Assembly: GCA_016710525.1 (NCBI GenBank) | Contig: JADJVQ010000019.1 | Coordinates: forward strand, 51,554 to 115,553 | Source of the DNA: Burkholderiaceae bacterium | Lineage (GTDB): Bacteria; Pseudomonadota; Gammaproteobacteria; Burkholderiales; Burkholderiaceae_E | DNA: 64,000 nt | Direction of reading: 5' to 3' | Shown: one piece after another, positions 50,288 to 59,367 of the stretch | How the letters are laid out: each line of letters starts with the position of its first letter | Position numbering within the stretch: position 1 is the stretch's first letter | Program-made: the position numbers and the translations under genes | Notes under the pieces: generated by a model | Seen by the model: only the letters and a program-made list of their open reading frames with translations | What the model was told of the DNA's origin: nothing | The model's database searches: none

Positions 50288-51270
50288 TTGGGGGCCCTGG
50301 CGGGCTTGCCGGCGAGCAGCGCACGTGCCGCGTCGGCGATCATCGCCGGCGAAATGCGCGACGCGGCCTCGAGGACGGGAGCGTAACCCACCGGAATGCG
50401 CGGCGCGCCGAGCCGGGCGACGCGGCAGCCGAGCTGTTCGGCCGCGGTCGCTGCGACCTCGGCGCCAAAGCCCGCCGCCTGGATCGCCTCATGCACGACC
50501 AGCAGGCGCCCGGTGCGCGCCGCCGAGTCGAGCACGGCATCGCGGTCCCAGGGCCACAGCGTGCGCAGGTCGATCACCTCGGCCGACACGCCCTGCCCGG
50601 ACAGGCCACTGGCCGCCTCGAGGGCCACCTGCGCCATCTTCGACCAGCTCACGATCGTGAGGTCGGTGCCGGCGCGCAGCGTGGCCGATTTGCCCAGCGG
50701 CACCACCAGCGTCTCGTCGATGTCGCCGGTCGCGGCCCACAGTTCCTTGTGTTCCATGTAGATGACCGGGTCGCCGCAGACCAGCGCCGCGGTGAGCAGG
50801 CTGAAGTTGTCCTGCGCGGTGCCGGGGCAGACCACCACCAGGCCCGGCATGTGCGCGAACCAGGCTTCGAGCGACTGGGAATGCTGCGCCGCCGATGAGC
50901 TCCAATGGCCGATCGGCATGCGGGCCACCAGCGGCACTCGGCCCTGGCCGCCGAACATGTAGCGGTTCTTGGCGGCCTGGTTGACGATCTCGTCCATCGC
51001 GCACAGGGCGAAGTCGACCACCCGCATCTCGGCCACCGGCACCACGCCGGCCAGCGCCATGCCGACCGCAGCGCCCAGGATGGTGCTCTCGGAGATCGGC
51101 GTATCGATGACCCGCTGCGGGCCGAAGCGCTCCAGCAGGCCGTTGTACTGGCCGAAGATGCCGCCCCGGCCGATGTCTTCGCCGAGCGCCACGATGCGCT
51201 CGTTGCCGAGCATCGCGAGCTCCAGGGCGCGGGCGGCGGCCTGGGCGTAGGAGAGGCTGCTCAGCGCCAT
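50284..51270 (-). CDS. 2-oxoacid/acetoin-type dehydrogenase E1 component, beta subunit
   Basis: This 328-aa protein is a transketolase-like pyrimidine-binding E1 beta. Marks are R-I-V-A-L-G-E-D-I-G near residue 25, G-P-Q-R-V-I-D-T-P-I-S-E, M-R-V-V-D-F-A-L-C-A-M-D-E-I-V-N-Q-A-A-K, and V-I-D-L-R-T-L-W-P-W-D near the C-terminus. It pairs with the alpha subunit to form the TPP-dependent decarboxylase. It overlaps the alpha stop by 10 bp and the dctQ start by 4 bp. No E2 or E3 gene is present in the operon. Confidence 0.92.
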   Translation of the reverse strand: MALSSLSYAQAAARALELAMLGNERIVALGEDIGRGGIFGQYNGLLERFGPQRVIDTPISESTILGAAVGMALAGVVPVAEMRVVDFALCAMDEIVNQAAKNRYMFGGQGRVPLVARMPIGHWSSSAAQHSQSLEAWFAHMPGLVVVCPGTAQDNFSLLTAALVCGDPVIYMEHKELWAATGDIDETLVVPLGKSATLRAGTDLTIVSWSKMAQVALEAASGLSGQGVSAEVIDLRTLWPWDRDAVLDSAARTGRLLVVHEAIQAAGFGAEVAATAAEQLGCRVARLGAPRIPVGYAPVLEAASRISPAMIADAARALLAGKPARAPK

Positions 51271-52262
51271 TGGCCGGCTCCGGTTGTCTGGATATCGGTG
51301 AATGCGGCGGCCGGATCCGGCCAAGGCGCGGCGCCGGCCAGCGCGACGGCCGCGTCGATTTCGGCCTTCGCCTCGCGGTCGATCGCGTCGAGTTCGCTCG
51401 CGATGCCGCCCAGCGAGGCGAAACGTTCGCGCGCCACGAGCAGCGGGTCTTCCTTCAGCGCACGGGCGACTTCGTCGGGGTTGCGATACGTGGCCGGGTC
51501 GACCGACACATGGCCCTTGAAGCGATAGGTGATGGCGTGCAGAAGGCGCGGGCCTTCGCCGGCGCGTACCGCCTGCAGCAGCCGCCCGGCGCATTCGTGC
51601 ACCGCCAGGACATCGTTGCCGTCGACCTGCTCGGCGATCATGCCGACCGAACGCGCGCGCGCGGCGGCGCCTTCGCCGGCCGTCATGGCGTCGGTGCGGG
51701 TGGTGGCCGACCAGCGGTTGTCCTCGCACACGAACAGCACCGGCAGGCCATAGACCTTGGCCCAGTTCAGCGATTCGAGGAACGGGCCGCGGTTGATCGC
51801 GCCGTCGCCGAAGAAGCAGGCCACGACGGCGTCGCGCCGCTGCAGCTTGAGCGCCTGCGCGGCGCCGACGGCAATCGGCAGGCCGGCGGCCACGACGCCA
51901 TTGGCGCCCAGCATGCCGACGGAGAAGTCGGCGATGTGCATCGATCCGCCCTTGCCGCCATTGGTGCCGGCGGCGCGACCGAACAGCTCGCACATCATGC
52001 GTCCGACGTCGGCGCCTTTGGCCAGCGTGTGGCCGTGACCGCGGTGGGTCGAGGTCAGCAGGTCGGCCGGCACCAGATGGGCGCACACGCCGGCGGCGAC
52101 CGCCTCCTGGCCGGTGGACAGGTGCAGCGGGCCGCGCACCAGCGCCTGGCCGGTGCCCTTCTGGCCAAACACTTGCACGCCGCCCTGGCTGGCGATTTCA
52201 GCCGCGTTCTCGAAGGCGCGGATGCGCGCCATCGTGCGGTACAGGTCGTTCAATGGGGTCAA
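51261..52262 (-). CDS. 2-oxoacid/acetoin-type dehydrogenase E1 component, alpha subunit
   Basis: This protein of about 333 aa is the TPP-binding alpha subunit. It has S-T-G-Q-E-A-V-A-A-G-V, H-R-G-H-G-H-T-L-A-K-G, G-S-M-H-I, and the TPP/Mg motif F-G-D-G-A-I-N-R-G followed by C-E-D-N. These resemble acetoin and pyruvate dehydrogenase E1 alpha. No ATG is well placed: TTG at 52262 with GGGAGAG before it is preferred, and TTG 52253 is an alternative. The long frame upstream is a shadow of the CoA-transferase gene, whose stop is 18 bp away. Substrate unknown: a 2-oxoacid or acetoin-like compound imported by the TRAP system is likely. Confidence 0.9.
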   Translation of the reverse strand: MTPLNDLYRTMARIRAFENAAEIASQGGVQVFGQKGTGQALVRGPLHLSTGQEAVAAGVCAHLVPADLLTSTHRGHGHTLAKGADVGRMMCELFGRAAGTNGGKGGSMHIADFSVGMLGANGVVAAGLPIAVGAAQALKLQRRDAVVACFFGDGAINRGPFLESLNWAKVYGLPVLFVCEDNRWSATTRTDAMTAGEGAAARARSVGMIAEQVDGNDVLAVHECAGRLLQAVRAGEGPRLLHAITYRFKGHVSVDPATYRNPDEVARALKEDPLLVARERFASLGGIASELDAIDREAKAEIDAAVALAGAAPWPDPAAAFTDIQTTGAGQWR

Positions 52263-52279
52263 GGAACTCTCCCGCGGGA

Positions 52280-53521
52280 TCAGGTCGCGTCGCCGTCCGG
52301 CTTGCCGGCCGGCCCAACCGCGGCGGCGATCTGCTCGGCGCTGTAGCCCAGCAGATCGGACAGCACGGCGTCGGTATGCTCGCCCAGGCGCGGCGGCGGC
52401 AGTCCGTAGCGGATGGGTGTCGCGGACATCTTGATCGGGCTGCCCACCAGCGGCATCGGACCGCTGTCCTCGCGCTCCAGGTCGATCCGCAGCCCGCGTG
52501 CCTGCACCTGCGGGTTCTGGAAAACCTGGGCCAGGTCGTTGATCGGGCCGCAGGGCACACCGGCCGCCTCGAGCGCGTCGATCCATTGCTGCTGCGTGCG
52601 CCCGGCCACCACCTTGGCCATCAGCGGGATCAGCTGCTCGCGGTTGACGATGCGGTCCTGGACCCGCAGGAAGCGGTTGTCCGTGAACAGTTCCGGGCAG
52701 GCGCCGGCCTCGCAGAAGCGCCGGAACTGGTCGTTGTTGCCGACCGCGATGATCACCCAGCCGTCGCTGGCCTTGAAGGTCTGGTAGGGCACCAGGTTGG
52801 GGTGCGCATTGCCCCAGCGCCGCGGCGCCTTGCCGCTGACCAGGAAGTTGGTGTTCATGTTGGCCATCATGGCGACCTGGACGTCGAGCAGCGCCATGTC
52901 GATGTACTGGCCCTCGCCGGTGCGTTCGCGGTGGAACAGCGCCGCCAGCACGGCCTGGGTCGAGTACATCCCGGTCATCAGGTCGCTGACGGCGACGCCG
53001 GCTTTTTGCGGACCGCCGCCCGGCCGGTCGTCGGCCTCGCCGGTGATCGACATCATGCCGCCCATGCCCTGGATGATGAAGTCGTAGCCGGCGCGATGCG
53101 CGTACGGACCCGTCTGGCCGAAGCCCGTGACCGAGCAGTACACCAGGCGCGGGTTGACGGCCTTCAGGCTGTCGTAGTCCAGGCCGTACTTCTTCAGCTG
53201 GCCGACCTTGTAGTTTTCGAGCACCACGTCGCTGATCCTGGCCAGTTCGCGCACCGCCTGCTGGCCGGCCGGCGTGGCGATGTCGAGCAGGATCGACTTC
53301 TTGCCGCGGTTGGCCGCCAGATAGTAGGCAGCGTCGGTGGTGTCGTTGCCCGCCTTGTCCTTCAGGAAGGGCGGGCCCCAGGTCCGGGTGTCGTCGCCCG
53401 CGCCTGGGCGTTCCACTTTGATGACTTCGGCGCCCAGGTCCGCAAGATTCTGCGCACACCAGGGGCCGGCCAGGACACGGGTCAGATCGAGGACCCGGAT
53501 TGCGTCGAGTGCGGTTTTCAT
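52280..53521 (-). CDS. CaiB/BaiF-family CoA-transferase (family III)
   Basis: This 413-aa enzyme begins I-R-V-L-D-L-T-R-V-L-A-G-P-W-C, then L-A-D-L-G-A-E-V-I-K-V-E-R-P, R-G-K-K-S-I-L-L-D and the catalytic Asp in V-A-V-S-D-L-M-T-G. The C-terminal half has G-V-P-C-G-P-I-N-D-L-A-Q-V-F. It resembles formyl-CoA/succinyl-CoA:acid transferases. It is the first gene of the operon with E1 alpha/beta and the TRAP transporter, so it probably activates the imported acid by CoA transfer. Confidence 0.92.
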   Translation of the reverse strand: MKTALDAIRVLDLTRVLAGPWCAQNLADLGAEVIKVERPGAGDDTRTWGPPFLKDKAGNDTTDAAYYLAANRGKKSILLDIATPAGQQAVRELARISDVVLENYKVGQLKKYGLDYDSLKAVNPRLVYCSVTGFGQTGPYAHRAGYDFIIQGMGGMMSITGEADDRPGGGPQKAGVAVSDLMTGMYSTQAVLAALFHRERTGEGQYIDMALLDVQVAMMANMNTNFLVSGKAPRRWGNAHPNLVPYQTFKASDGWVIIAVGNNDQFRRFCEAGACPELFTDNRFLRVQDRIVNREQLIPLMAKVVAGRTQQQWIDALEAAGVPCGPINDLAQVFQNPQVQARGLRIDLEREDSGPMPLVGSPIKMSATPIRYGLPPPRLGEHTDAVLSDLLGYSAEQIAAAVGPAGKPDGDAT

Positions 53522-53687
53522 GGGGGTGGAACTTACCTCATTTGGCTGACAGCGCGCCCGCACGGCGTTTCGCGAGGCGCGGTGCGGGCTGGACGGCGCC
53601 CGGAATACGCCGCGGCCGATCCGCGGCGCGCGGGTCGCGGGTCGTGCCGCTGGAAACCTCCGGTTACACCGCTTACCAGTCGCCTCT

Positions 53688-53715
53688 GTGACGTAACGGA
53701 ATCGGGCGCTAAAGT
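53688..53715 (+). promoter_or_regulatory. Possible promoter of the small secreted-protein gene
   Basis: GTGACG (53688-53693) and TAAAGT (53710-53715), spaced 16 bp, each match four of six consensus bases, about 86 bp upstream of the ATG at 53802. It is in the 280-bp divergent gap between the CoA-transferase and the small gene. The rest of the gap shows no gene. Confidence 0.35.
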
Positions 53716-53801
53716 TCGATCCAAGGCGAGCCCGATGGGGTCGTCGCCCGACACGCAGTCCGGCAGCACTCCGTTCATTCATCCACCAAGGACATCGAAT
53801 C

Positions 53802-54149
53802 ATGACGCTTCGCACCCTTTTCGTCGCCGCCGGACTCTGCCTGGCCGCCGGTTCCGCCTTTGCCCAGAGCACCCCGCGCATCGACACCCGCCAGGCCGAC
53901 CAGGCCGCCCGCATCGAGCAGGGCAAAGCCAGCGGCGAACTGACCCCCCGCGAGGCGGCCCGCCTGCAGCGCGGGCAGCGCCATGTGCAGGCAATGGAGA
54001 ATCGTGCCCTGGCCGACGGCAAGGTCACCGGAGCCGAGAAGGCCCGCATCGAGGGTGCCCAGGACGCGCAAAGCGCGCGGATCGCGCGCCAGAAGCACGA
54101 CCGCCAGCACGACTTCAACCACAACGGCCGCGTCGACCGTCGCCGCTGA
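53802..54149 (+). CDS. Small secreted protein of unknown function
   Basis: This 115-aa protein has a clear signal peptide (A-A-G-L-C-L-A-A-G-S-A-F-A-Q, cleavage near residue 22), then a helical, Gln/Arg/Ala-rich mature part with two similar segments (A-A-R-I-E-Q-G-K-A-S-G-E-L-T and A-L-A-D-G-K-V-T-G-A-E-K-A-R-I). The end H-D-F-N-H-N-G-R-V-D-R-R-R resembles part of an EF-hand-like loop. I do not recognise the family beyond similar short periplasmic proteins in related bacteria. It is followed by strong hairpins and stands alone. Confidence 0.75.
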   Translation: MTLRTLFVAAGLCLAAGSAFAQSTPRIDTRQADQAARIEQGKASGELTPREAARLQRGQRHVQAMENRALADGKVTGAEKARIEGAQDAQSARIARQKHDRQHDFNHNGRVDRRR

Positions 54150-54157
54150 GTATTGCC

Positions 54158-54256
54158 CCGGGGGCGTCCGGCCCCCCGGAATTCCCGTCCTCCTCCTCCG
54201 GGTGGCCCGACCGTCACCCGTTCCCAAGGCGCCCTTCGTCGGGCGCCTCCTTTTTT
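54158..54256 (+). terminator. Double hairpin with T-tract: intrinsic terminator before alaS
   Basis: A first hairpin CCGGGGG/CCCCCGG (54158-54179) is followed by a classic terminator: AGGCGCCC-TTCGTC-GGGCGCCT (54227-54248), an 8-bp stem, then CC and six T (54251-54256). It ends the transcript of the small secreted protein and insulates alaS, which therefore should have its own promoter (a TAGAAT -10 box is at 54306-54311 with no good -35). Confidence 0.9.
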
Positions 54257-54347
54257 GTGTGTGGGCTTTTTGCGGTGCAACGGACCGCCGGGCAGGGTGT
54301 TTCGGTAGAATCGCAAATTCCTTAAAAATCAACGAATTCCAACCGAA

Positions 54348-56963
54348 ATGAAGTCGGCCGAGATCCGCGAGAAGTTCCTCAAGTTCTTCGAGGCCCGAGG
54401 CCACACCATTGTGGCCTCCAGTCCTCTGGTTCCCGCGAACGATCCCACGCTGCTGTTCACCAACAGCGGCATGGTTCAGTTCAAGGACGTTTTTCTGGGC
54501 AAGGAGCACAGGCCGTACAGGCGCGCCACTTCATCCCAGCGCAGCGTGCGCGCGGGCGGCAAGCACAACGACCTCGAAAACGTGGGCTATACCGCCCGGC
54601 ATCACACGTTCTTCGAGATGCTCGGCAACTTCTCGTTCGGCGACTATTTCAAGCGCGAGGCGATACGCCACGCCTGGGACCTGCTCACCGGGATCTACCA
54701 GCTGCCCCCGGAAAAGCTCTGGGTCACGGTCTACGCCGAAGACGACGAAGCGTTCGACATCTGGGCCACCGAAATCGGCGTGCCTGTCGAGCGCATCGTG
54801 CGCATCGGTGACAACAAGGGCGCGCGCTACGCGTCCGACAACTTCTGGCAGATGGCCGACACCGGCCCCTGCGGCCCGTGCTCCGAGATTTTTTACGACC
54901 ACGGCCCGGAGGTCGAGGGCGGGCCGCCCGGCAGCCCCGGGCAGGACGGCGACCGCTACATCGAGATCTGGAACCTGGTGTTCATGCAGTTCGAGCGCGA
55001 CGCCGCCGGCACGCTCACGCCGCTGCCCAAGCCCTGCGTCGACACCGGCATGGGCCTGGAGCGCCTGGCCGCGGTGCTGCAGCACGTGCACAGCAACTAC
55101 GAAATCGATCTGTTCCAGGCGCTGATCAAGGCGGCCGCGCGCGAGACCGGCATGACCGACCTTGCGCTGCCCTCGCTGCGGGTCATTGCCGACCACATCC
55201 GGGCCTGTGCGTTCCTGATCGTCGACGGCATCATTCCCGGCAACGAGGGGCGCGGCTACGTGCTGCGCCGGATCATCCGGCGGGCGCTTCGCCACGGCTA
55301 CAAGCTGGGCCAGACCAGACCGTTCTTCCATCGGCTGGTTGACGACCTGGACCAGGCCATGGGCGAGGCCTATCCCGAACTGCGGGCCGTCAAGGGCCGC
55401 GTTGCCGAGGTGCTGCTGCAGGAAGAGCAGCGCTTCGGCGAAACGCTCGAACATGGCATGGCCATCCTCGAACAGGCGCTGGCCGGTGGCATCACCACCC
55501 TGGACGGCGACACTGCCTTCAAGCTCTACGACACCTTCGGCTTCCCGCTCGACCTCACCGCCGACGTCTGCCGCGAGCGCAACGTGACCGTCGACGAGGC
55601 CGGGTTCGAGGTCGCGATGCAGCGCCAGCGCGAGCAGGCGAGGGCCGCCGGCAAGTTCCGCGCCGGTGAAACCTTGTCCTACGAGGGGGCGGTCACCCGT
55701 TTCGTCGGCTACGACAGCCTGGCCCACGAGGGCCGCATCACCGCGCTGTATGTGGACGGCGCGGCGGTGCCCGTGGTGGTGGCTGGCCAGGATGCCGTGG
55801 TGGTGCTCGACACCACCCCGTTCTACGCCGAGTCCGGCGGTCAGGTCGGCGATGCCGGCTCGCTGGCCAGCGGTGCGGCCCGCTTCGAGGTGCTCGACAC
55901 CCAGAAGGTTCAGGCCGATGTGTTCGGCCACCATGGCCGTCTGGTCAGCGGCGAGCTCAAGGTCGGCGACGCCGTGCAGGCGCAGGTCGACCTGGCGCGG
56001 CGCGCCAGCACCGTGCGCAACCACTCGGCCACCCACCTGATGCACAAGGCGCTGCGCGAGGTGCTGGGCAGCCACGTGCAGCAGAAGGGCTCCCTGGTCG
56101 ATCCGGACAAGACCCGCTTCGATTTCAGCCACAACTCGGCGCTCAGTGCCGACGAGATCCGCCGGGTCGAATCGATCGTCAACCGCGAGGTGCTGGCCAA
56201 TGCGGGCACGCGCGCGCAGGTGATGAGCTTCGATGAGGCGGTCAAGGGCGGCGCGATGGCGCTGTTCGGCGAAAAATACGGCGACTCGGTCCGGGTGCTG
56301 GACATCGGTTCGTCGCGCGAACTGTGCGGCGGCACCCATGTGCAGCGCACCGGCGACATCGGTCTGTTCAAGGTGGTTGCCGAGGGCGGCGTGGCCGCCG
56401 GCATCCGCCGCATCGAAGCCGTCACCGGCGAAAACGCGGTGTCCTGGGCGCAGCAGGTTGCCGGTCAGCTGAGCGAAGCCGCGGCCACCCTGAAGGCCAC
56501 GCCGGGCGAACTGAGCGCCCGGATCGGCCAGGTGCTCGAGCAGGTGCGCACGCTCGACCGCGAGCTGGCGCGCCTGAAGTCCAAGCTGGCCTCGTCGCAG
56601 GGCGACGATCTCGCCGCGCAGGCGGTCGATGTCGCCGGCATCAAGGTGCTGGCTGCCACGCTCGAAGGGGCCGACGCCAAGACGCTGCGCGAGACCATGG
56701 ACAAGCTCAAGGACAAGCTCAAGACGGCGGCGATCGTGCTCTCGACGGTGGAGGGCGGCAAGGTCACCCTGATCGCCGGGGTCACGGCGGACGCCACCGG
56801 CCGGGTCAAGGCGGGCGAGCTGGTCAATTTCGTCGCCCAGCAGGTGGGCGGCAAGGGTGGCGGGCGGCCCGACATGGCGCAGGCCGGGGGCACCGATCCC
56901 TCGCAGCTGCCCAAGGCACTGGCCGGTGTCGCAGCCTGGGTGACGCAGCGCGTCGGCGCGTGA
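54348..56963 (+). CDS. alaS: Alanyl-tRNA synthetase
   Basis: An 871-aa class II synthetase charging tRNA-Ala, with a complete architecture: an aminoacylation domain (F-T-N-S-G-M-V-Q-F-K-D, R-A-T-S-S-Q-R-S-V-R-A-G-G-K-H-N-D), the editing domain (H-S-A-T-H-L-M-H-K-A-L and later C-G-G-T-H-V zinc ligands), and the C-terminal oligomerisation/C-Ala domain with G-G-K-G-G-G-R-P-D-M-A-Q. Length and the start M-K-S-A-E-I-R match bacterial AlaRS. The GTGA at 56960-56963 overlaps the MFS gene start. Confidence 0.97.
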   Translation: MKSAEIREKFLKFFEARGHTIVASSPLVPANDPTLLFTNSGMVQFKDVFLGKEHRPYRRATSSQRSVRAGGKHNDLENVGYTARHHTFFEMLGNFSFGDYFKREAIRHAWDLLTGIYQLPPEKLWVTVYAEDDEAFDIWATEIGVPVERIVRIGDNKGARYASDNFWQMADTGPCGPCSEIFYDHGPEVEGGPPGSPGQDGDRYIEIWNLVFMQFERDAAGTLTPLPKPCVDTGMGLERLAAVLQHVHSNYEIDLFQALIKAAARETGMTDLALPSLRVIADHIRACAFLIVDGIIPGNEGRGYVLRRIIRRALRHGYKLGQTRPFFHRLVDDLDQAMGEAYPELRAVKGRVAEVLLQEEQRFGETLEHGMAILEQALAGGITTLDGDTAFKLYDTFGFPLDLTADVCRERNVTVDEAGFEVAMQRQREQARAAGKFRAGETLSYEGAVTRFVGYDSLAHEGRITALYVDGAAVPVVVAGQDAVVVLDTTPFYAESGGQVGDAGSLASGAARFEVLDTQKVQADVFGHHGRLVSGELKVGDAVQAQVDLARRASTVRNHSATHLMHKALREVLGSHVQQKGSLVDPDKTRFDFSHNSALSADEIRRVESIVNREVLANAGTRAQVMSFDEAVKGGAMALFGEKYGDSVRVLDIGSSRELCGGTHVQRTGDIGLFKVVAEGGVAAGIRRIEAVTGENAVSWAQQVAGQLSEAAATLKATPGELSARIGQVLEQVRTLDRELARLKSKLASSQGDDLAAQAVDVAGIKVLAATLEGADAKTLRETMDKLKDKLKTAAIVLSTVEGGKVTLIAGVTADATGRVKAGELVNFVAQQVGGKGGGRPDMAQAGGTDPSQLPKALAGVAAWVTQRVGA

Positions 56964-58183
56964 TCGGGGGCAACCCCGGCAGTGGCGATCGGCTGCCGTC
57001 GCTGTTCCCGGTCATCTGCCTGTCGGTGATCAGCCACACGGCGTTCACCGCCAGCCGGATGACGGTGTCGTTGGCCGCCATCCAGATGAAGGCGCCCACG
57101 GTGACGGTGGGCCTGCTGCTGTCGCTTTACGCGCTGCTGCCGATGCTGCTGTCGGTCAGCGCGGGGCGCTGGATCGACCGGGTCGGCACCCGCGTCCCGA
57201 TGCTGCTGGGCTCGCTGATGCTGGGCGCCGGCTTCATGCTGCCCACGTTCTGGCTGGCGCTGCCGGCCCTGTTCGGCAACAGCCTGCTGGTGGGGACCGG
57301 CTACATGCTGTTCCACCTGTGCATCCAGAAGCTGACCGGCGAGCTGGCCGAGGGCGCCGAGCGCATGCGCAATTTCGGCTTTCTGGCGGTCGGATTCTCG
57401 GTGTCGGCGTTCTGCGGGCCGATCATCGCCGGCAACCTGATCGATCATGCCGGGGCCGGCGTCTCGTTCGGCGCTGCGTTCGCGGCGTCGACGGTGCTGA
57501 TCGTCGTCGCGTTCGTGCTGCTGCAATGGCGCTGGACCTTCACCGGGCGCAGCGTGCTGCAGCCCGGCCAGCAGGCTTCCAGCGGGCGGCTGCTCGATCT
57601 GCTGCAGACTCCCGAGCTGCGCCGCCTGTACGTGGCGGTGGTGATGACATCGACCGCCTGGGATGTGTACATGTTCCTGGTGCCGATCCAGGGCTCGCGC
57701 ATCGGCCTGACGGCCAGCCAGATCGGGGTGGTCATGGCGTCCTTCTCCGTGGCCACCTTCGTGGTCCGGATGGCGCTGCCGGTGATCGCCCGCCACTTCA
57801 CCGAATGGCAGCTGATCGGGGCGGTGCAGCTGGTGGCGTCGGGGGTCTATCTGACGGTGCCGCTGGTCAACAGCCACTACGGCATGATCGCGCTGTCCTT
57901 CGTGCTGGGCCTCGGACTGGGGGTCGGGCAGCCGACGGTGATGACGATCCTGCACCAGGTGAGCCCGCCCGGGCGGGTCGGCGAAGCGGTGGGCCTGCGC
58001 ATGACCTTGGTCAACGGCACGCAGACGGTGCTGCCGACCGCTTTCGGCGGCATCGGCAGCCTGCTGAGCCTGTTCCTGTCCGGTGCGCTCGCCTACGCAC
58101 CGATCTATTGGGCGGTGGCGGCCATGCTGGGGGCCGGCGGCTTCAGCGCGGTCAGGCACCGCAGTCCGCGGGACAGCGGATAA
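56960..58183 (+). CDS. MFS transporter
   Basis: A 407-aa major-facilitator protein with about 12 hydrophobic helices. A-G-R-W-I-D-R-V-G-T-R follows the second helix as the MFS loop motif (G-x-x-x-D-R-x-G-x-R). S-Q-I-G-V-V-M-A-S-F-S-V-A-T-F and G-Q-P-T-V-M-T-I-L are in the second half. The start is GTG at 56960, overlapping the alaS stop as GTGA, so expression is coupled to alaS. The substrate is not identifiable; drug or metabolite efflux is usual. Confidence 0.9.
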   Translation: MIGGNPGSGDRLPSLFPVICLSVISHTAFTASRMTVSLAAIQMKAPTVTVGLLLSLYALLPMLLSVSAGRWIDRVGTRVPMLLGSLMLGAGFMLPTFWLALPALFGNSLLVGTGYMLFHLCIQKLTGELAEGAERMRNFGFLAVGFSVSAFCGPIIAGNLIDHAGAGVSFGAAFAASTVLIVVAFVLLQWRWTFTGRSVLQPGQQASSGRLLDLLQTPELRRLYVAVVMTSTAWDVYMFLVPIQGSRIGLTASQIGVVMASFSVATFVVRMALPVIARHFTEWQLIGAVQLVASGVYLTVPLVNSHYGMIALSFVLGLGLGVGQPTVMTILHQVSPPGRVGEAVGLRMTLVNGTQTVLPTAFGGIGSLLSLFLSGALAYAPIYWAVAAMLGAGGFSAVRHRSPRDSG

Positions 58184-58264
58184 ACTCGCGGATCCTGGCG
58201 CAGCCGTGGCGGCTCCCGGCGCATGACCAGACCCGCGCTCTCATCCATCGCATCGGAAATTCAC

Positions 58265-58513
58265 ATGAGCTCCACGCCTGACCTGCCCACCGTCGATCGC
58301 GAGGTCGACGCCCGCGGCCTGAACTGTCCGCTGCCCATCCTGCGTGCCAAGAAGGCCCTGTCCGACCTGACCAGCGGGCAAGTGCTGAAGGTGGTCTCGA
58401 CCGATCCCGGCTCCAAGCGCGATTTCGCCGCCTTCGCCAAGCAGACCGGCAATGCGCTGGTCGCGGTCGAAGAGAGCGCCAGCGAGTGGGCTTATTACCT
58501 GAAGCGCCGTTGA
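58265..58513 (+). CDS. TusA/SirA-family sulfurtransferase
   Basis: An 82-aa protein with the family motif at residues 18-25, N-C-P-L-P-I-L-R, including the catalytic Cys. V-D-A-R-G-L precedes it, and V-V-S-T-D-P-G-S and W-A-Y-Y-L-K-R complete the fold. It relays sulfur as persulfide in tRNA thiolation or related redox pathways. ATG 58265 is used; 58223 would add a tail without homology. It lies 11 bp upstream of an SDR gene. Confidence 0.9.
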   Translation: MSSTPDLPTVDREVDARGLNCPLPILRAKKALSDLTSGQVLKVVSTDPGSKRDFAAFAKQTGNALVAVEESASEWAYYLKRR

Positions 58514-58524
58514 GGAGACCGCAG

Positions 58525-59262
58525 ATGAACTTCGTTTTCGATTTCAAGGGCCGCACCGCGCTGGTGACCGGCGGGGTCTCGGGCATCGGCGGCGCGGCCA
58601 GCCGGGCCTTTCGCGCGGCCGGCGCCAACGTGATCGCCTGCGGGCTGACCGATGCCGAACTGGCCGCGGCCCGCGATGACCCGGCCTTTGCCGGCATCGA
58701 TGTGCGCGCGCTCGATGTCTCCGACAAGGCAGCGGTCGATGCGCTGGTCGGCGGATTGCCGGCGCTCGACTTCGTGGTCAACAGCGCCGGGGTCATCCGG
58801 CGCGAAGCGGAGCACGACCCCGAGGTATTCGACCAGGTGCTCGACGTCAATGTGTCCGGGGGCATGCGGGTCAGCTCCGCCGCCCGGCCGCTGCTGGCGC
58901 GCAGCAAGGGCGCGATCGTCTTCATCGGCTCGGTGATGTCGTTTTTCGGCGGCCCCCGCCAGCCGGCCTATTCGGCCTCCAAGGGCGCGGTGCGCAACCT
59001 GACGATGTCGCTGGCCTGCGCCTATGCGCCCGACGGCATCCGCGTCAATGCGGTGGCGCCGGGCTGGGTGGTCACGCAGCTGTCGCGCGGCGCCCGCGAA
59101 GACGCGACCCGCAACGCCCAGATCATGTCGCGGGTACCGATGGGCCGCTGGGCGGAGCCGGTCGAGATTGCCGATCCGATCCTGTTCCTGTGTTCGGACG
59201 CCGCCCGATACATGACCGGCACCGTCATGCCGGTCGATGGCGGCTACATGAGCGTGGGCTGA
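58525..59262 (+). CDS. SDR-family oxidoreductase
   Basis: This 245-aa classical SDR has V-T-G-G-V-S-G-I-G near residues 14-22, N-S-A-G, the catalytic Ser in I-G-S-V and Y-S-A-S-K, and the C-terminus M-P-V-D-G-G-Y. The GAGGAGA site before ATG 58525 is strong, and the gene is likely co-transcribed with the TusA-like gene. It resembles sugar or 3-oxoacyl reductases but the substrate is not fixed. Confidence 0.9.
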   Translation: MNFVFDFKGRTALVTGGVSGIGGAASRAFRAAGANVIACGLTDAELAAARDDPAFAGIDVRALDVSDKAAVDALVGGLPALDFVVNSAGVIRREAEHDPEVFDQVLDVNVSGGMRVSSAARPLLARSKGAIVFIGSVMSFFGGPRQPAYSASKGAVRNLTMSLACAYAPDGIRVNAVAPGWVVTQLSRGAREDATRNAQIMSRVPMGRWAEPVEIADPILFLCSDAARYMTGTVMPVDGGYMSVG

Positions 59263-59367
59263 CGCAGCGCCGCCGCGGCGCCAGCAGGGCGGGGGGCGCC
59301 ATGCCGGCGCCTGCCGCGCGCGGCGCACCGGGCATCGCGCCGGTCGCGCCGCGGATCTGCGCTCAGC

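Noticed and set aside
54306..54311. TAGAAT as an alaS promoter feature of its own.
   Set aside because: The -10 is good but no acceptable -35 lies at 15-19 bp; mentioned only under the terminator entry.
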